Of a stretch of 64,000 bases of DNA, positions 26,743 to 35,616 are shown in pieces (within the stretch, counting starts at the first letter, position 1; every line of letters starts with the position of its first letter). The notes beneath the pieces are model-generated. The model saw only the letters and a program-made list of their open reading frames with translations. It was not told where the DNA came from and searched no databases. The DNA comes from Candidatus Barnesiella excrementigallinarum (GTDB taxonomy: Bacteria; Bacteroidota; Bacteroidia; Bacteroidales; Barnesiellaceae), in the NCBI GenBank assembly GCA_019114445.1, contig DXFL01000024.1, forward strand, positions 1 to 64,000, in the 5' to 3' direction. The translations under genes were made by a program, and so were the position numbers.

Positions 26743-29187
26743 ATGAAAAAGCTACTCTTTTTGTTCGCATTTCCTTGTTGGGCGTTTGCCGTACAGGCCG
26801 AAGCTCCGCAGTGGGGTACCCCCGATACGATCGCGCATTATCCCATTGGCCCCGGAGCCGTATATACGCACATCGAGTTTACCCAAAAGCCTATACAACT
26901 GTTTCAAGTAACACTCGATTTAACGGACGAGTATAACACGATAGAGGTGTATCCCTCGAATGGAAAGACCCCCGATGCTTCGCGCGAGACCACTTCGTCG
27001 CAATGTAAAAACAATTCGTATGAAGGACACCGGGCAATTTTCGGGGTCAACCACGATTTGTTCCATTACAGCGGACAGACCACTGCGGCGGGAATCAATG
27101 TACGTAATGGCGAAATTATCAGCCATTACGGTAATTACGGACGGTCGGTGCTCTCGCTCAATAAAGACAAGATCGCCGAAGTCTTTCCGCCCAAGTATGA
27201 AGCGAAAGTAATTTGTCCCGATGAGACAGCGATAACGATCGACAATGTAAACGAGTCGGCATACGGTATACAGCCCGACCGGAACTGTGTGCTGTTCAAT
27301 ACATACAGCAGCCTCACCCTCAGCGAAGAGGGGCTGTATGCAAAACTCGAACCGCAAGGCGAATGGATTATCAACGGTGAGGCAACTCCTTGCCGGGTGG
27401 CTTCGATAAGTCACACCCCCATACAGCCCGACGGTAAAAGTCATATCCTTTTCTTGCGGAACGATGCGGCTACGCAATTCGAGGGTAAAGTGCAAGAGGG
27501 TGATGTGGTGCATATCGACCAACGTTTTGTCAATACCACTTTCCCCAATTCGGGACTTTCGGTGCCGCCGGCACAAAATGTGATACAGGCTTTTCACGGT
27601 TGGCCCAGTGTAATCCTCAACGGGGAGCTCCACGATAAAGAGTATAACGATTTTGTGACTCCGGGACGCGAGTTTCAGGATTATCCCTGCACGCTTGTGG
27701 GGATAACCAAAGATGGGAAGAAGTTGTTTATCATCACGGCCGACAAGGGTTCGATGGTAGAGGACGCTTACTATTTGGTAGAGCAAGGTGCATGGAATGT
27801 GGTTAACTTCGATGGCGGAGGTTCGGCAACGATGGTGGTCTATGACGAAGTTGTCAATTCGCCCACCGATGGGAAAGAACGAGCCGTGATGGATTCGTTT
27901 CAGGGCATTTCGTTGGCTCCCGACGACGATACATTCTCTTTTATCTCGTTCTACAAGCCCTCTATCAAAGCAATACCGTTGGCTGCGATACCCTTGCGGG
28001 TACTTGCCCATAATCGCTATGGGGTGGTTCTCGACGACGATTTTACCGATGTGGAGTTTTCGTGCGAGCCCGAGGAGTTGGGTTATGTAAACAGCCGGGG
28101 TGAGTTTTGTGCCGGACCGGTTGCCATGTCGGGAACGATTATTGCCCGCAAGGGCGACTCTACCTGTAAAATGCGGGTAACGATGGGGGCTGCGGGAAGT
28201 GATATAAAATTGGGCCTCGACAGCCTTTATATCGACGATTTGCGAGAATATCCCATCGCCATAAATACACTTTCGCAAGGCGAAACCTATTTGCTCAATC
28301 CCGATATATTTGAGTGGACGGTTTCCGGCGACGATTGTTGCGAGGTGGTTGAAGGTGCCGTGAAAGGATTGCGCAACGGGCGCACTCTGTTACAAGGGAA
28401 ATATGGCGATATAGAGGTGGAATTTCCGGTTGTTGTAGAGATAGGTCAGGGCGAAATGGTGCACGAAAGCTTTGCCGATGTATCGTCTTATCCCGTAACC
28501 GGCAGTTCGGCGGTGACCAATATTCGTTTCGACTCGTCGATTCTTCCCGTAGGGTGGAACGATGGAGCCACTTTGCAATTCGATTTGTCTACCGGTAGGG
28601 CACCTAATGTCGTATTGAATAATCCTATTCGGTTTTATGGTCTGCCCGATTCGGTTTCGATGCAGATAAAGAACTGGGATTCGATTATCAGTAGTGTCAC
28701 TTGCGAGTTTTCCAGTTTGTCGGGCTCGTGGATTCATACCCTTTCGCCGCTGGCCAATAGCGACTCCATCTATGTAGTACCTCTTACTCACCTCGATGTA
28801 ACGGCATTCCCCGTTTCGCTGAAAAGTTTGAAAATCTATTTGTCCACCCAAGAGAAGGGGAGCGACCGGAAAATATCGTTTAGAGATTTCAAAGCCTATT
28901 ATCCGCACGAAGCATCGGACGGGATAGAGGTGTTGGAAAACGAGCCGACACTGTCGGTTCGCAAGATCGCTCCGGGTATGGTGCAGATACAAGGCGATAT
29001 TAAGGCGGGTGAATCGGTTGCGGTTACCCTCACCGATATGAATGGCCGGGTATTAGCTTCGTTTGTCGAGAAAGCCCACTGTCAAGGAGTTTGTGATGTG
29101 ACATTGCCGCTTGTATTGTCGCCGGGTATTTATCTCATAGGCGTACAAACGCAAGATGGTTACGTGGTGGAGAAACTGGTGTGGTAA
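26743..29187 (+). CDS. Secreted phosphodiester glycosidase (NAGPA domain) with T9SS sorting domain
   Basis: An 814-residue secreted protein. Signal peptide (1-19, ending AVQA); NAGPA-like phosphodiester glycosidase domain about 50-400, with HRAIFGVNHDLFHYSGQTTAAGINVRNGEI early and the catalytic-region signature NVVNFDGGGSATMVV late; a long beta-rich middle (about 410-730) of Ig-like/carbohydrate-binding character; and a T9SS-type C-terminal domain (about 735-814: LSVRKIAPGMVQIQGD ... GIYLIGVQTQDG). Family members remove GlcNAc or related sugars linked through a phosphodiester, such as on mannose-phosphate or teichoic-type polymers. It is a single gene between two terminators. Confidence 0.88.
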   Translation: MKKLLFLFAFPCWAFAVQAEAPQWGTPDTIAHYPIGPGAVYTHIEFTQKPIQLFQVTLDLTDEYNTIEVYPSNGKTPDASRETTSSQCKNNSYEGHRAIFGVNHDLFHYSGQTTAAGINVRNGEIISHYGNYGRSVLSLNKDKIAEVFPPKYEAKVICPDETAITIDNVNESAYGIQPDRNCVLFNTYSSLTLSEEGLYAKLEPQGEWIINGEATPCRVASISHTPIQPDGKSHILFLRNDAATQFEGKVQEGDVVHIDQRFVNTTFPNSGLSVPPAQNVIQAFHGWPSVILNGELHDKEYNDFVTPGREFQDYPCTLVGITKDGKKLFIITADKGSMVEDAYYLVEQGAWNVVNFDGGGSATMVVYDEVVNSPTDGKERAVMDSFQGISLAPDDDTFSFISFYKPSIKAIPLAAIPLRVLAHNRYGVVLDDDFTDVEFSCEPEELGYVNSRGEFCAGPVAMSGTIIARKGDSTCKMRVTMGAAGSDIKLGLDSLYIDDLREYPIAINTLSQGETYLLNPDIFEWTVSGDDCCEVVEGAVKGLRNGRTLLQGKYGDIEVEFPVVVEIGQGEMVHESFADVSSYPVTGSSAVTNIRFDSSILPVGWNDGATLQFDLSTGRAPNVVLNNPIRFYGLPDSVSMQIKNWDSIISSVTCEFSSLSGSWIHTLSPLANSDSIYVVPLTHLDVTAFPVSLKSLKIYLSTQEKGSDRKISFRDFKAYYPHEASDGIEVLENEPTLSVRKIAPGMVQIQGDIKAGESVAVTLTDMNGRVLASFVEKAHCQGVCDVTLPLVLSPGIYLIGVQTQDGYVVEKLVW

Positions 29188-29207
29188 AATAGAAACACAG
29201 GATAAGA

Positions 29208-29258
29208 AGAGACGAAACCCGGTATGGAACAGATCTGCCGGGTTTCGTCTCTTTTTTT
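29208..29258 (+). terminator. Intrinsic terminator of the NAGPA gene
   Basis: A perfect 15-bp stem (29208-29222 / 29238-29252) is followed by seven T residues, 20 nt after the stop codon. Confidence 0.9.
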
Positions 29259-29398
29259 GTCTATCCGGCAGAACGGAAGAGAATATTTCGTCTGTGTTTT
29301 AAGGGAAACTATCGAGAAAGAGAGTATAAATATAGAAAATATGTACTAAGGTTTAAGTTTTATTTGTATATTTACCAACTTTTCTAAACCCATAATAT

Positions 29399-32005
29399 AT
29401 GAAAAAAATTTTTATCTCATTGTGCACAAGTACCTTTTTAGGGGTATCTTCGTTGTTTGCCGTACCGGCAAGATCTATTCCTATGACCGTTACTCAACCC
29501 GATGGGAGTGTGGTGACTGTAAAACTCGTGGGCGATGAGTTTAGTCATTACAGAATAACTTCCGACGGGATTCCTGTGATTCGTTGTGCCGACGGATTTT
29601 ATCGGTATGCCGAGTTGTCGCCTGCCGGACAGGCTGTGGCCGGTGCTGTGATAGCCCGCGATGCCGCATTGCGTACGGCTTCGGAAAAGGCTTATCTTGA
29701 ACAGTTGTCCGAACAACAAGTTTCGCAAAACCTTTTTGCCCGTCGTTCCTTGAAGAAACAGCAAAAGCAAAATTCCATTACTCGCCGGGTGACACAAGCT
29801 ACCGCGGGCGACGATGTACACGGGCTGGTGTTGCTGGTAGAATTCAGTGACAAAAAATTCAGTTCGGTAGGCACGAAAGAGGGCTTTAACGAAATGATGA
29901 ACAAAGAGGGATATGATTATATGGGAGCCATAGGCAGTGCCCGGGACTATTTCATTGCCCAGTCGGGAGGCAAGTTCCAACCGACATTCGATGTGATAGG
30001 CCCCATTACTCTCGACCGTACAATGGCCTATTATGGCGGGAATAATAGTTATGGAGATGATCAACGCCCGGAGCAGATGATTATCGATGCTTGTGAAAAA
30101 GCAGAATCGATGGTCGATTTTACCATTTACGACCGGGATAACGACGGGTTTGTCGATTTGGTATATGTGATTTATGCCGGCTATGGAGAGTCGTCGGATG
30201 CTGACGGCTCTTTGGAAAATACCATTTGGCCTCATGCATGGTGGGTATATCAAGGTGCAGGAAAAGAGGTCGTGGTCGATGGCAAATATATCGATGCGTA
30301 CGCCTGTTCGTCCGAGTTGCTCGGTAATAGCGGCACATATCGCGATGGTATAGGTACCTTCTGTCACGAGTACAGCCATACACTGGGTTTGCCCGACTTC
30401 TACGATACGAGTGGCTATTCGTCGAACTATGGTATGAGTACATGGAGTGTAATGGATTATGGCTGTTACAATGGTCCCGATATGAATTACGATGGTTATG
30501 CCGACGGTTCGGTACCGGTGGGATATACGGCTTATGAACGGGAATTCTGTGGCTGGCTCACTATTGAGGAATTAACCGGGCCGGCAACGATTTCACTCGA
30601 AAATTTGGCCGACAGTCAAAAGGCTTATAAGATTGTGTCGAGCGACAAAAATCAATACTTCACATTGGAGAATCGGCAACAAACCGGTTGGGACCAATAC
30701 ATGGCCGCTTCGGGATTGATGATTCTCAAAGTCGATTATAACCAATCGGTGTGGGACAACAATACGGTTAACAACACGGCTTCTCGCCAGCGTATGACCA
30801 TTATGCCTGCCGATAATAAATGGAGTTTTAATGACGAGGAGGGTGACCTCTATCCCTACAACGGAAACAACTCCTTTACCGACACCAGCCATCCGGCAGC
30901 TAAAACCAATACGGGTTTGTTGCTGGGTAAGCCGGTGACCAATATTACAAACACGAATGGCGTGATTACGTTCGATTTTATGGGTGGAGCTGCGGCTGTC
31001 GAGGCTCCGGTCGCTGTGGAGGCCACCGAGATTTCGGCAACTGGTTTTACGGCCAACTGGTTACCGGTTGAGAATGCCGCCAGCTATACGCTCTATGTCG
31101 ATCGCAAACAACCTTCGGCCGGTGGCGATATTTTGTTGTCGGAAGATTTTGCCAACTGTACATCGTCCAGTACCAATAATTTTGCAGGAACCAACTCGTT
31201 CAAAGATTTGGATACCCAGTATTTTTCCACTTCGGGTTGGAGCGGTAAATATTTGTATTGCGAGGTAGGGGAACTAAAATTGGGTAACTCGTCCAATGGC
31301 GGTACTGTGCGTACACCCGCCCTCGATTTGTCGGCCTGCGATGGTACGTTTACCGTGCGTTTCGATGCCTCGATGTATGGCAGTGATAAAGAGACCGTGA
31401 TGAAAGTTTATGTCGAAGGCGACGAAGCAAATGCTCAAACCACCGATAAACTCCTCTCCGAGATGACAACTTATACGATGACCTTCACGGGCGGAACTGC
31501 CGACAGCAAAATTATATTGGCGTCGACTTCGAGCAGTGGCAAGAAAAGAGCTTATCTCGACAATATAATTGTTTATACCGGCGAAGTGGCAGCCGATGAT
31601 ATGGCTAAGCCGGCTGCCGATAATACCCAATGGCCTATGGAGGTGACGGGTATTACCACAACCTCTTATCCGGTCTTTGGGCTTGAACAAGGTTATGTAT
31701 ACTCCTATAAAGTAAAAGCCGTTACGGCCGAGAATGAGGAGAGCGCCTATTCCAATGTGGTGAAGGTAGATTTGAGCGAATCGACAGGAATTTGCGAATT
31801 GCCCGAAATGAACGCGCGGGTATATGCCGTCGAGGGAAATATCGTAATCGAGTGTGAGGAAGAACAACCGGTCGAAGTGGTGAACTTGATGGGACAGGTA
31901 GTGGCTTCGACTACGGCAAACGGTAGAACGCTGTTGTCTGTACCGGCCAAAGGCGTCTATATAGTCCGTTGCGGCTTTTCGACTACACGGGTGATGATAC
32001 CGTAA
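29399..32005 (+). CDS. Secreted M6 family metallopeptidase with T9SS sorting domain
   Basis: An 868-residue protein. Signal peptide (1-21); propeptide region up to about 130; catalytic M6/immune-inhibitor-A-like domain with HEYSH (H323-H327) in GTFCHEYSHTLGLPDFYD, followed by the MDYG Met-turn-like segment (WSVMDYGCYNGP); a fibronectin III-like module (about 535-720, ATGFTANWLPVENAASYTLYVD) interrupted by a jelly-roll-like insert; and a T9SS C-terminal domain (GVYIVRCGFSTTRVMIP at the end). It would degrade extracellular protein. It carries the third T9SS sorting domain in the window and is adjacent to the NAGPA gene. Confidence 0.92.
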   Translation: MKKIFISLCTSTFLGVSSLFAVPARSIPMTVTQPDGSVVTVKLVGDEFSHYRITSDGIPVIRCADGFYRYAELSPAGQAVAGAVIARDAALRTASEKAYLEQLSEQQVSQNLFARRSLKKQQKQNSITRRVTQATAGDDVHGLVLLVEFSDKKFSSVGTKEGFNEMMNKEGYDYMGAIGSARDYFIAQSGGKFQPTFDVIGPITLDRTMAYYGGNNSYGDDQRPEQMIIDACEKAESMVDFTIYDRDNDGFVDLVYVIYAGYGESSDADGSLENTIWPHAWWVYQGAGKEVVVDGKYIDAYACSSELLGNSGTYRDGIGTFCHEYSHTLGLPDFYDTSGYSSNYGMSTWSVMDYGCYNGPDMNYDGYADGSVPVGYTAYEREFCGWLTIEELTGPATISLENLADSQKAYKIVSSDKNQYFTLENRQQTGWDQYMAASGLMILKVDYNQSVWDNNTVNNTASRQRMTIMPADNKWSFNDEEGDLYPYNGNNSFTDTSHPAAKTNTGLLLGKPVTNITNTNGVITFDFMGGAAAVEAPVAVEATEISATGFTANWLPVENAASYTLYVDRKQPSAGGDILLSEDFANCTSSSTNNFAGTNSFKDLDTQYFSTSGWSGKYLYCEVGELKLGNSSNGGTVRTPALDLSACDGTFTVRFDASMYGSDKETVMKVYVEGDEANAQTTDKLLSEMTTYTMTFTGGTADSKIILASTSSSGKKRAYLDNIIVYTGEVAADDMAKPAADNTQWPMEVTGITTTSYPVFGLEQGYVYSYKVKAVTAENEESAYSNVVKVDLSESTGICELPEMNARVYAVEGNIVIECEEEQPVEVVNLMGQVVASTTANGRTLLSVPAKGVYIVRCGFSTTRVMIP

Positions 32006-32025
32006 TATTCGAAAATATGATGTTT

Positions 32026-32069
32026 AAAGACCGAGGCGATGCGTGTAATGGCCTCGGTCTTTGTTTTTA
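32026..32069 (+). terminator. Intrinsic terminator of the M6 gene
   Basis: A perfect 12-bp stem AAAGACCGAGGC/GCCTCGGTCTTT (32026-32037 / 32051-32062) followed by a T-rich tail. Confidence 0.85.
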
Positions 32070-32105
32070 AGAAGATAATACAAGGAAAAGAAAATATCGA
32101 CCGAT

Positions 32106-32630
32106 ATGGAGCGAAATGAGTTGAAAGAGCTATTGGCAACCATCTCGGGAAAAGAGATGAAGAGGCAGCTTGTCGAGATTCTGTTACAAGGCGAGTGCGT
32201 TGCCGAGGCTATGGATATTGCGGCGAATGAGTCGGGGCCCGAAGCATTTCGTGCCGCTTGGGGACTTACCGGCATATACGAGGAGCATAGAGGTTTGTTT
32301 TTGCAATGTAGAGACAAATTCCTTACGGGATTTCCCGGAGTGAAACATCACAGTGCAAGGCGGCAATATGGCCGCATTATGCTTGCACTGCTGGAACATC
32401 GGGAGTATTGTCCCGACCCGGTAGAGGCCAAACGGTTGGCCGAAACGGTTTGTACTTGGAGCATAGACGCGGGAGCCCGGGTTTCGGAAAAAGTGTGGGC
32501 GCTCTCCATATTGAAACGATTGTCTGGGCAAGTGGAGTGGGCCGAGGATTTGTTACAACAGATTATGGCCATGAACGAGACCGATATGTCGTCGGGAATG
32601 AAGATTTTAATGCGTCGGTTGCATGAATAA
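32106..32630 (+). CDS. Small helical (HEAT-like) hypothetical protein
   Basis: A 174-residue cytoplasmic, almost wholly helical protein (ELKELLATISGKEMKRQLVEILLQG; AEAMDIAANESGPEAFRAAWGL; EAKRLAETVCTWSIDAGARVSEKVWALSILKRL). The periodicity resembles HEAT/ARM-like repeats, but no family is recognised with certainty. It begins 37 nt after the M6 terminator tail. The next gene has its own promoter elements, so it is probably monocistronic. Confidence 0.72.
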   Translation: MERNELKELLATISGKEMKRQLVEILLQGECVAEAMDIAANESGPEAFRAAWGLTGIYEEHRGLFLQCRDKFLTGFPGVKHHSARRQYGRIMLALLEHREYCPDPVEAKRLAETVCTWSIDAGARVSEKVWALSILKRLSGQVEWAEDLLQQIMAMNETDMSSGMKILMRRLHE

Positions 32631-32683
32631 TTAAAATAGCTTAAATGTTTTTTTATTCCTCCTGCTAACCCTCTGTTGAGTGT

Positions 32684-32691
32684 TACATTTG
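32684..32691 (+). promoter_or_regulatory. -7 element of the DUF6340-like lipoprotein gene
   Basis: TAcaTTTG matches the Bacteroidota consensus, 32 nt before the ATG. The start itself is preceded by AAGGAGG, an unusually complete Shine-Dalgarno for this phylum. Confidence 0.6.
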
Positions 32692-32723
32692 TATAAGTAT
32701 CTCGATTAAAAAGGAGGTTTTGT

Positions 32724-33761
32724 ATGAAGAAGTTGTGGTTTGGTTTGTGCGCGATTACACTATTGTTGACGGGGTGTCGTTCGGTTTCGGTACTTTCGTT
32801 CGATGTATGGCGGCCGGCCAAAATAACATTCCCGGTGGAAATCGAGAGAGTGACAGTCGTAAACAACTCGGAGGATCCCGATGAGAGAATAGGCAACCGG
32901 TATGAAGATATTTCGAATAGAGAATATACGTTGGTTGTCCCGCACGACAGTACCTCTTACCGTTTGGCCGAATATATAGCCGTAGCCCTTTCGGATGCTC
33001 ACTATTTCCCCGAAATTACCATTTTCTACGACGATTCCATTACGTTGCCCAAAAGCCTTTATCCTCTTTTGTCCGAGTTTCAGCTCGCTACAATAAGGGG
33101 AGGGACAGACCATACGGCTGTAATATCACTCGACAAAACCGATATGGCCGTAACGATGAAGGACAACGCTTTTGTAGGAACATCGGGCGAGACAATTTTT
33201 GTCACCGATTTATCGGTGGCTACGACACTTCACTTGCGTGTTTATTGGCCCGATAAAGCACTGCCTTCCTATGAAATGGTTTCCGATACGGTATATTGGC
33301 AATCTTATGGTTATACTCCCGACGAAGCGCATGAGTCTTTGCCACAGTCGGGTGAATTTGTTCACGAAGCCATGAGGCGAATATCTTCCAATGTGCGAAA
33401 TACATTTATTCCTCATGTAGAGAGTGTTACACGATATATTTATACCTCTATCAATCCGGCTATGGCCGACGCTTATGATTTTTGGCAGCAAAATAAATAT
33501 AAGGAGGCATCGTATTTGTGGGAATATGTTTATGAAGAACAGAAGAATGCGACTACACGGGCGATGGCTGCTGCCAATTTAGCAATATATAACGAGCTGT
33601 TCGACAAATATGGCGAAGCGATAGCGTGGGTAGACAAGGCGTTGTCGCTGTTGATGGAGAAAGCGGATAGCGATTCGGGCGAGATAGCCATATTGCAGGA
33701 TTATCGTCGGCAATTGGTGGAGCGGAATACTGCCAACCCGGCATTGCAACAGCAAATGTAA
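32724..33761 (+). CDS. Lipoprotein, DUF6340-like
   Basis: A 345-residue lipoprotein (signal MKKLWFGLCAITLLLTGC, Cys18). The first part resembles the Bacteroidales DUF6340 family: a beta-rich region with PVEIERVTVVNNSE, then TDLSVATTLHLRVYWPDKAL. The C-terminal third is helical and TPR-like (ADAYDFWQQNKYKEASYLWEYVYEEQ ... AAANLAIYNELFDKYGEAIAWVDKAL). Function unknown; it is probably anchored in the inner or outer membrane. An AAGGAGG ribosome binding site precedes ATG 32724, which makes this start secure. Confidence 0.75.
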   Translation: MKKLWFGLCAITLLLTGCRSVSVLSFDVWRPAKITFPVEIERVTVVNNSEDPDERIGNRYEDISNREYTLVVPHDSTSYRLAEYIAVALSDAHYFPEITIFYDDSITLPKSLYPLLSEFQLATIRGGTDHTAVISLDKTDMAVTMKDNAFVGTSGETIFVTDLSVATTLHLRVYWPDKALPSYEMVSDTVYWQSYGYTPDEAHESLPQSGEFVHEAMRRISSNVRNTFIPHVESVTRYIYTSINPAMADAYDFWQQNKYKEASYLWEYVYEEQKNATTRAMAAANLAIYNELFDKYGEAIAWVDKALSLLMEKADSDSGEIAILQDYRRQLVERNTANPALQQQM

Positions 33762-33778
33762 AACGAATAATAACCGAC

Positions 33779-33824
33779 AAAAAAGCGAGGCAAGAAATTT
33801 ATATTCCCCTGCCTCGCTTTTTTT
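33779..33824. terminator. Bidirectional terminator, lipoprotein / acetyltransferase
   Basis: A stem of about 14 bp (AAAAAAGCGAGGCA and TGCCTCGCTTTTTT) between convergent genes, with A and T flanks giving T tracts on both strands. Confidence 0.87.
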
Positions 33825-33866
33825 TATCTGCCGAAAGTAAATTGTATTCGTACGTTTGCAATATCG

Positions 33867-34454
33867 TTATTCTTTGTTGTCGTTGGTTGGTAGTTTTATG
33901 TGTCGAATGACACGTGCCGGTATTCCCCCGACAATGGTATTGGGCTCGACCTCTTTTGTGACGACGGCGCCCGCGGCCACAACGGCATTGTCGCCTATTT
34001 TCACCCCTTGCAGAATAGTGGCGTTGGCTCCGATCCATACGTTACGCCCGAGAACGATGGGGGCAGGGTAGGTGCTTTTTCGGTCCTTTGGATCAAGTCC
34101 GTGATTGAGCGTGGCGAATACTACGTTGTGTCCTATTTGACAGTCGTCGCCGATGAATATGCCTCCGTGATCTTGAAAATGGCAACAGGCATTGATAAAA
34201 ACCCGTTGGCCTATGTGGATATTTTTCCCAAAATCGGTGTAAAACGGAGGGAATACCCGGAGCGTAGAATCGACTTTATACCCGAAAAGCCGTGAGAGCA
34301 GATCCCGAATTTCGTCGGGAGTATGGTACGTCTGGTTCAGTTCGCAGGTGATTTTACGGGCCTCGTTGTTCATTTCGTCCATAAAACTTCCTATCTCGGC
34401 ACCGCAGAGCGGTTTTTGCTTAGCTGTATGTTGTAAAAATTCGTCGAGGGTCAT
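33867..34454 (-). CDS. Sugar O-acetyltransferase, maltose/galactoside acetyltransferase type (hexapeptide repeat)
   Basis: A 195-residue left-handed beta-helix acyltransferase. The N-terminal Mac domain (EEMNNEARKITCELNQT-like, about 27-60) is followed by hexapeptide repeats (IHIGQRVFINACCHF, IFIGDDCQIGHNVVF, IVLGRNVWIGANATILQGVKIGDNAVVAAGAVVTKEVEPNTIVGGIPARVI). The catalytic histidine of the family is in TLNHGLD. It uses acetyl-CoA on a sugar acceptor. It lies 9 nt downstream of the alpha/beta hydrolase gene on the same strand, so the two are probably co-transcribed. Confidence 0.92.
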   Translation of the reverse strand: MTLDEFLQHTAKQKPLCGAEIGSFMDEMNNEARKITCELNQTYHTPDEIRDLLSRLFGYKVDSTLRVFPPFYTDFGKNIHIGQRVFINACCHFQDHGGIFIGDDCQIGHNVVFATLNHGLDPKDRKSTYPAPIVLGRNVWIGANATILQGVKIGDNAVVAAGAVVTKEVEPNTIVGGIPARVIRHIKLPTNDNKE

Positions 34455-34463
34455 GGCCTGTAT

Positions 34464-35477
34464 CTATTTCAAATAGTCGTTGAAAAAAGATTCTATTTTT
34501 TCGAAAGGAATTATATCCATACGGTCGTATAAATCTACATGGTTGGCACCCGGTATAATAAGCAACTCCTTATTGTCGCCTTGTAATTTTTTGAATGCAT
34601 CTTCGCTGAAATAGCGGGAGTGTGCCTTTTCGCCGTGAATCATAAGCACGGCGCTGCGAATCTCGTCGCTGTACGAGAGAATAGGCATATTGATGAAGGA
34701 TAGGGCCGAAGTTACGTTCCAACCGTTATTCGAATTGAGCGAACGTTTGTGGTAGCCTCGTGGGGTCTTGTAGTAATCGTAATAATCTTTTACGAATTGA
34801 GGCGCATCGTCGGGCAGTGGGTCGACTACACCCCCGGCAAGGGCGTATGAACCGTTACGGGCATCGATGGTACGTTGGGCATTGAGTTGTTGGCGTAGCG
34901 CATAACGTTGGTCGGCATTCATCGAGTCGAAATAACCGTTGGCATTGACGCGGCTCATATCGTACATGGTAACGGTTACCGTCGCTTTTATGCGGGTATC
35001 GATGGCCGCTGCGTTAAGGGCCATACCTCCCCAGCCGCAAATGCCTATGATACCTATGTGGTCGGGATCAACGTCGTTGCGTATCGAAAGATAATCGACC
35101 GCGGCGCAAAAATCTTCGGTGTTGATGTCGGGCGACGCTACATAGCGCGGTTCACCGCTGCTTTCGCCGGTATAGGAAGGATCGAAGGCAAGGGTTAAAA
35201 ATCCGGCTTCGGCCATTCTTTGGGCATATAATCCCGACGACTGTTCCTTGACAGCCCCAAAAGGGCCCGATACGGCAATGGCCGGGAGTTTGCCTTCGGC
35301 GTTTTTGGGCATATACATATCGGCAACAAGCGTAATGCCGTACCGGTTTTTGAAACTCACCTTTTCGACCGTTACTTTGTCGCTGGGAGCAAATGTCTTG
35401 TCATTCTTTTGGGCACAAATTGTATGCATTGTAGTAGAACTTAAAAATAGTAAGAAAATAAAAATCGCCTTATTCAT
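34464..35477 (-). CDS. Secreted alpha/beta hydrolase with cysteine nucleophile motif
   Basis: A 337-residue alpha/beta hydrolase with a signal peptide (1-22, ending CAQ), so exported. The nucleophile elbow is GICGWGG with Cys147 where serine is usual, as in dienelactone-hydrolase-like and YcjY-type proteins. The conserved early region YGITLVADMYMPKN ... AIAVSGPFGAVKEQ and the final histidine in PGANHVDLYDR complete the fold. Substrate unknown. A -7 element at 35502-35509 precedes it, and it is followed after 9 nt by the acetyltransferase gene. Confidence 0.87.
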   Translation of the reverse strand: MNKAIFIFLLFLSSTTMHTICAQKNDKTFAPSDKVTVEKVSFKNRYGITLVADMYMPKNAEGKLPAIAVSGPFGAVKEQSSGLYAQRMAEAGFLTLAFDPSYTGESSGEPRYVASPDINTEDFCAAVDYLSIRNDVDPDHIGIIGICGWGGMALNAAAIDTRIKATVTVTMYDMSRVNANGYFDSMNADQRYALRQQLNAQRTIDARNGSYALAGGVVDPLPDDAPQFVKDYYDYYKTPRGYHKRSLNSNNGWNVTSALSFINMPILSYSDEIRSAVLMIHGEKAHSRYFSEDAFKKLQGDNKELLIIPGANHVDLYDRMDIIPFEKIESFFNDYLK

Positions 35478-35501
35478 TTTTGTATATCTCTTCGTTTAGT
35501 A

Positions 35502-35509
35502 CAAAAGTA
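35502..35509 (-). promoter_or_regulatory. -7 element of the hydrolase-acetyltransferase operon
   Basis: TActTTTG on the minus strand, 24 nt before the start codon at 35477; no clear -33. Confidence 0.55.
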
Positions 35510-35616
35510 GGGCGATTTTTCGAGCCGGATAGGATATAAATCTTTGAATCTTATACCCGAATCCTCGTTCTTTTTATCTTACTAAATTTTCGATCATGAG
35601 CGTGCCTGTTGAGTTG

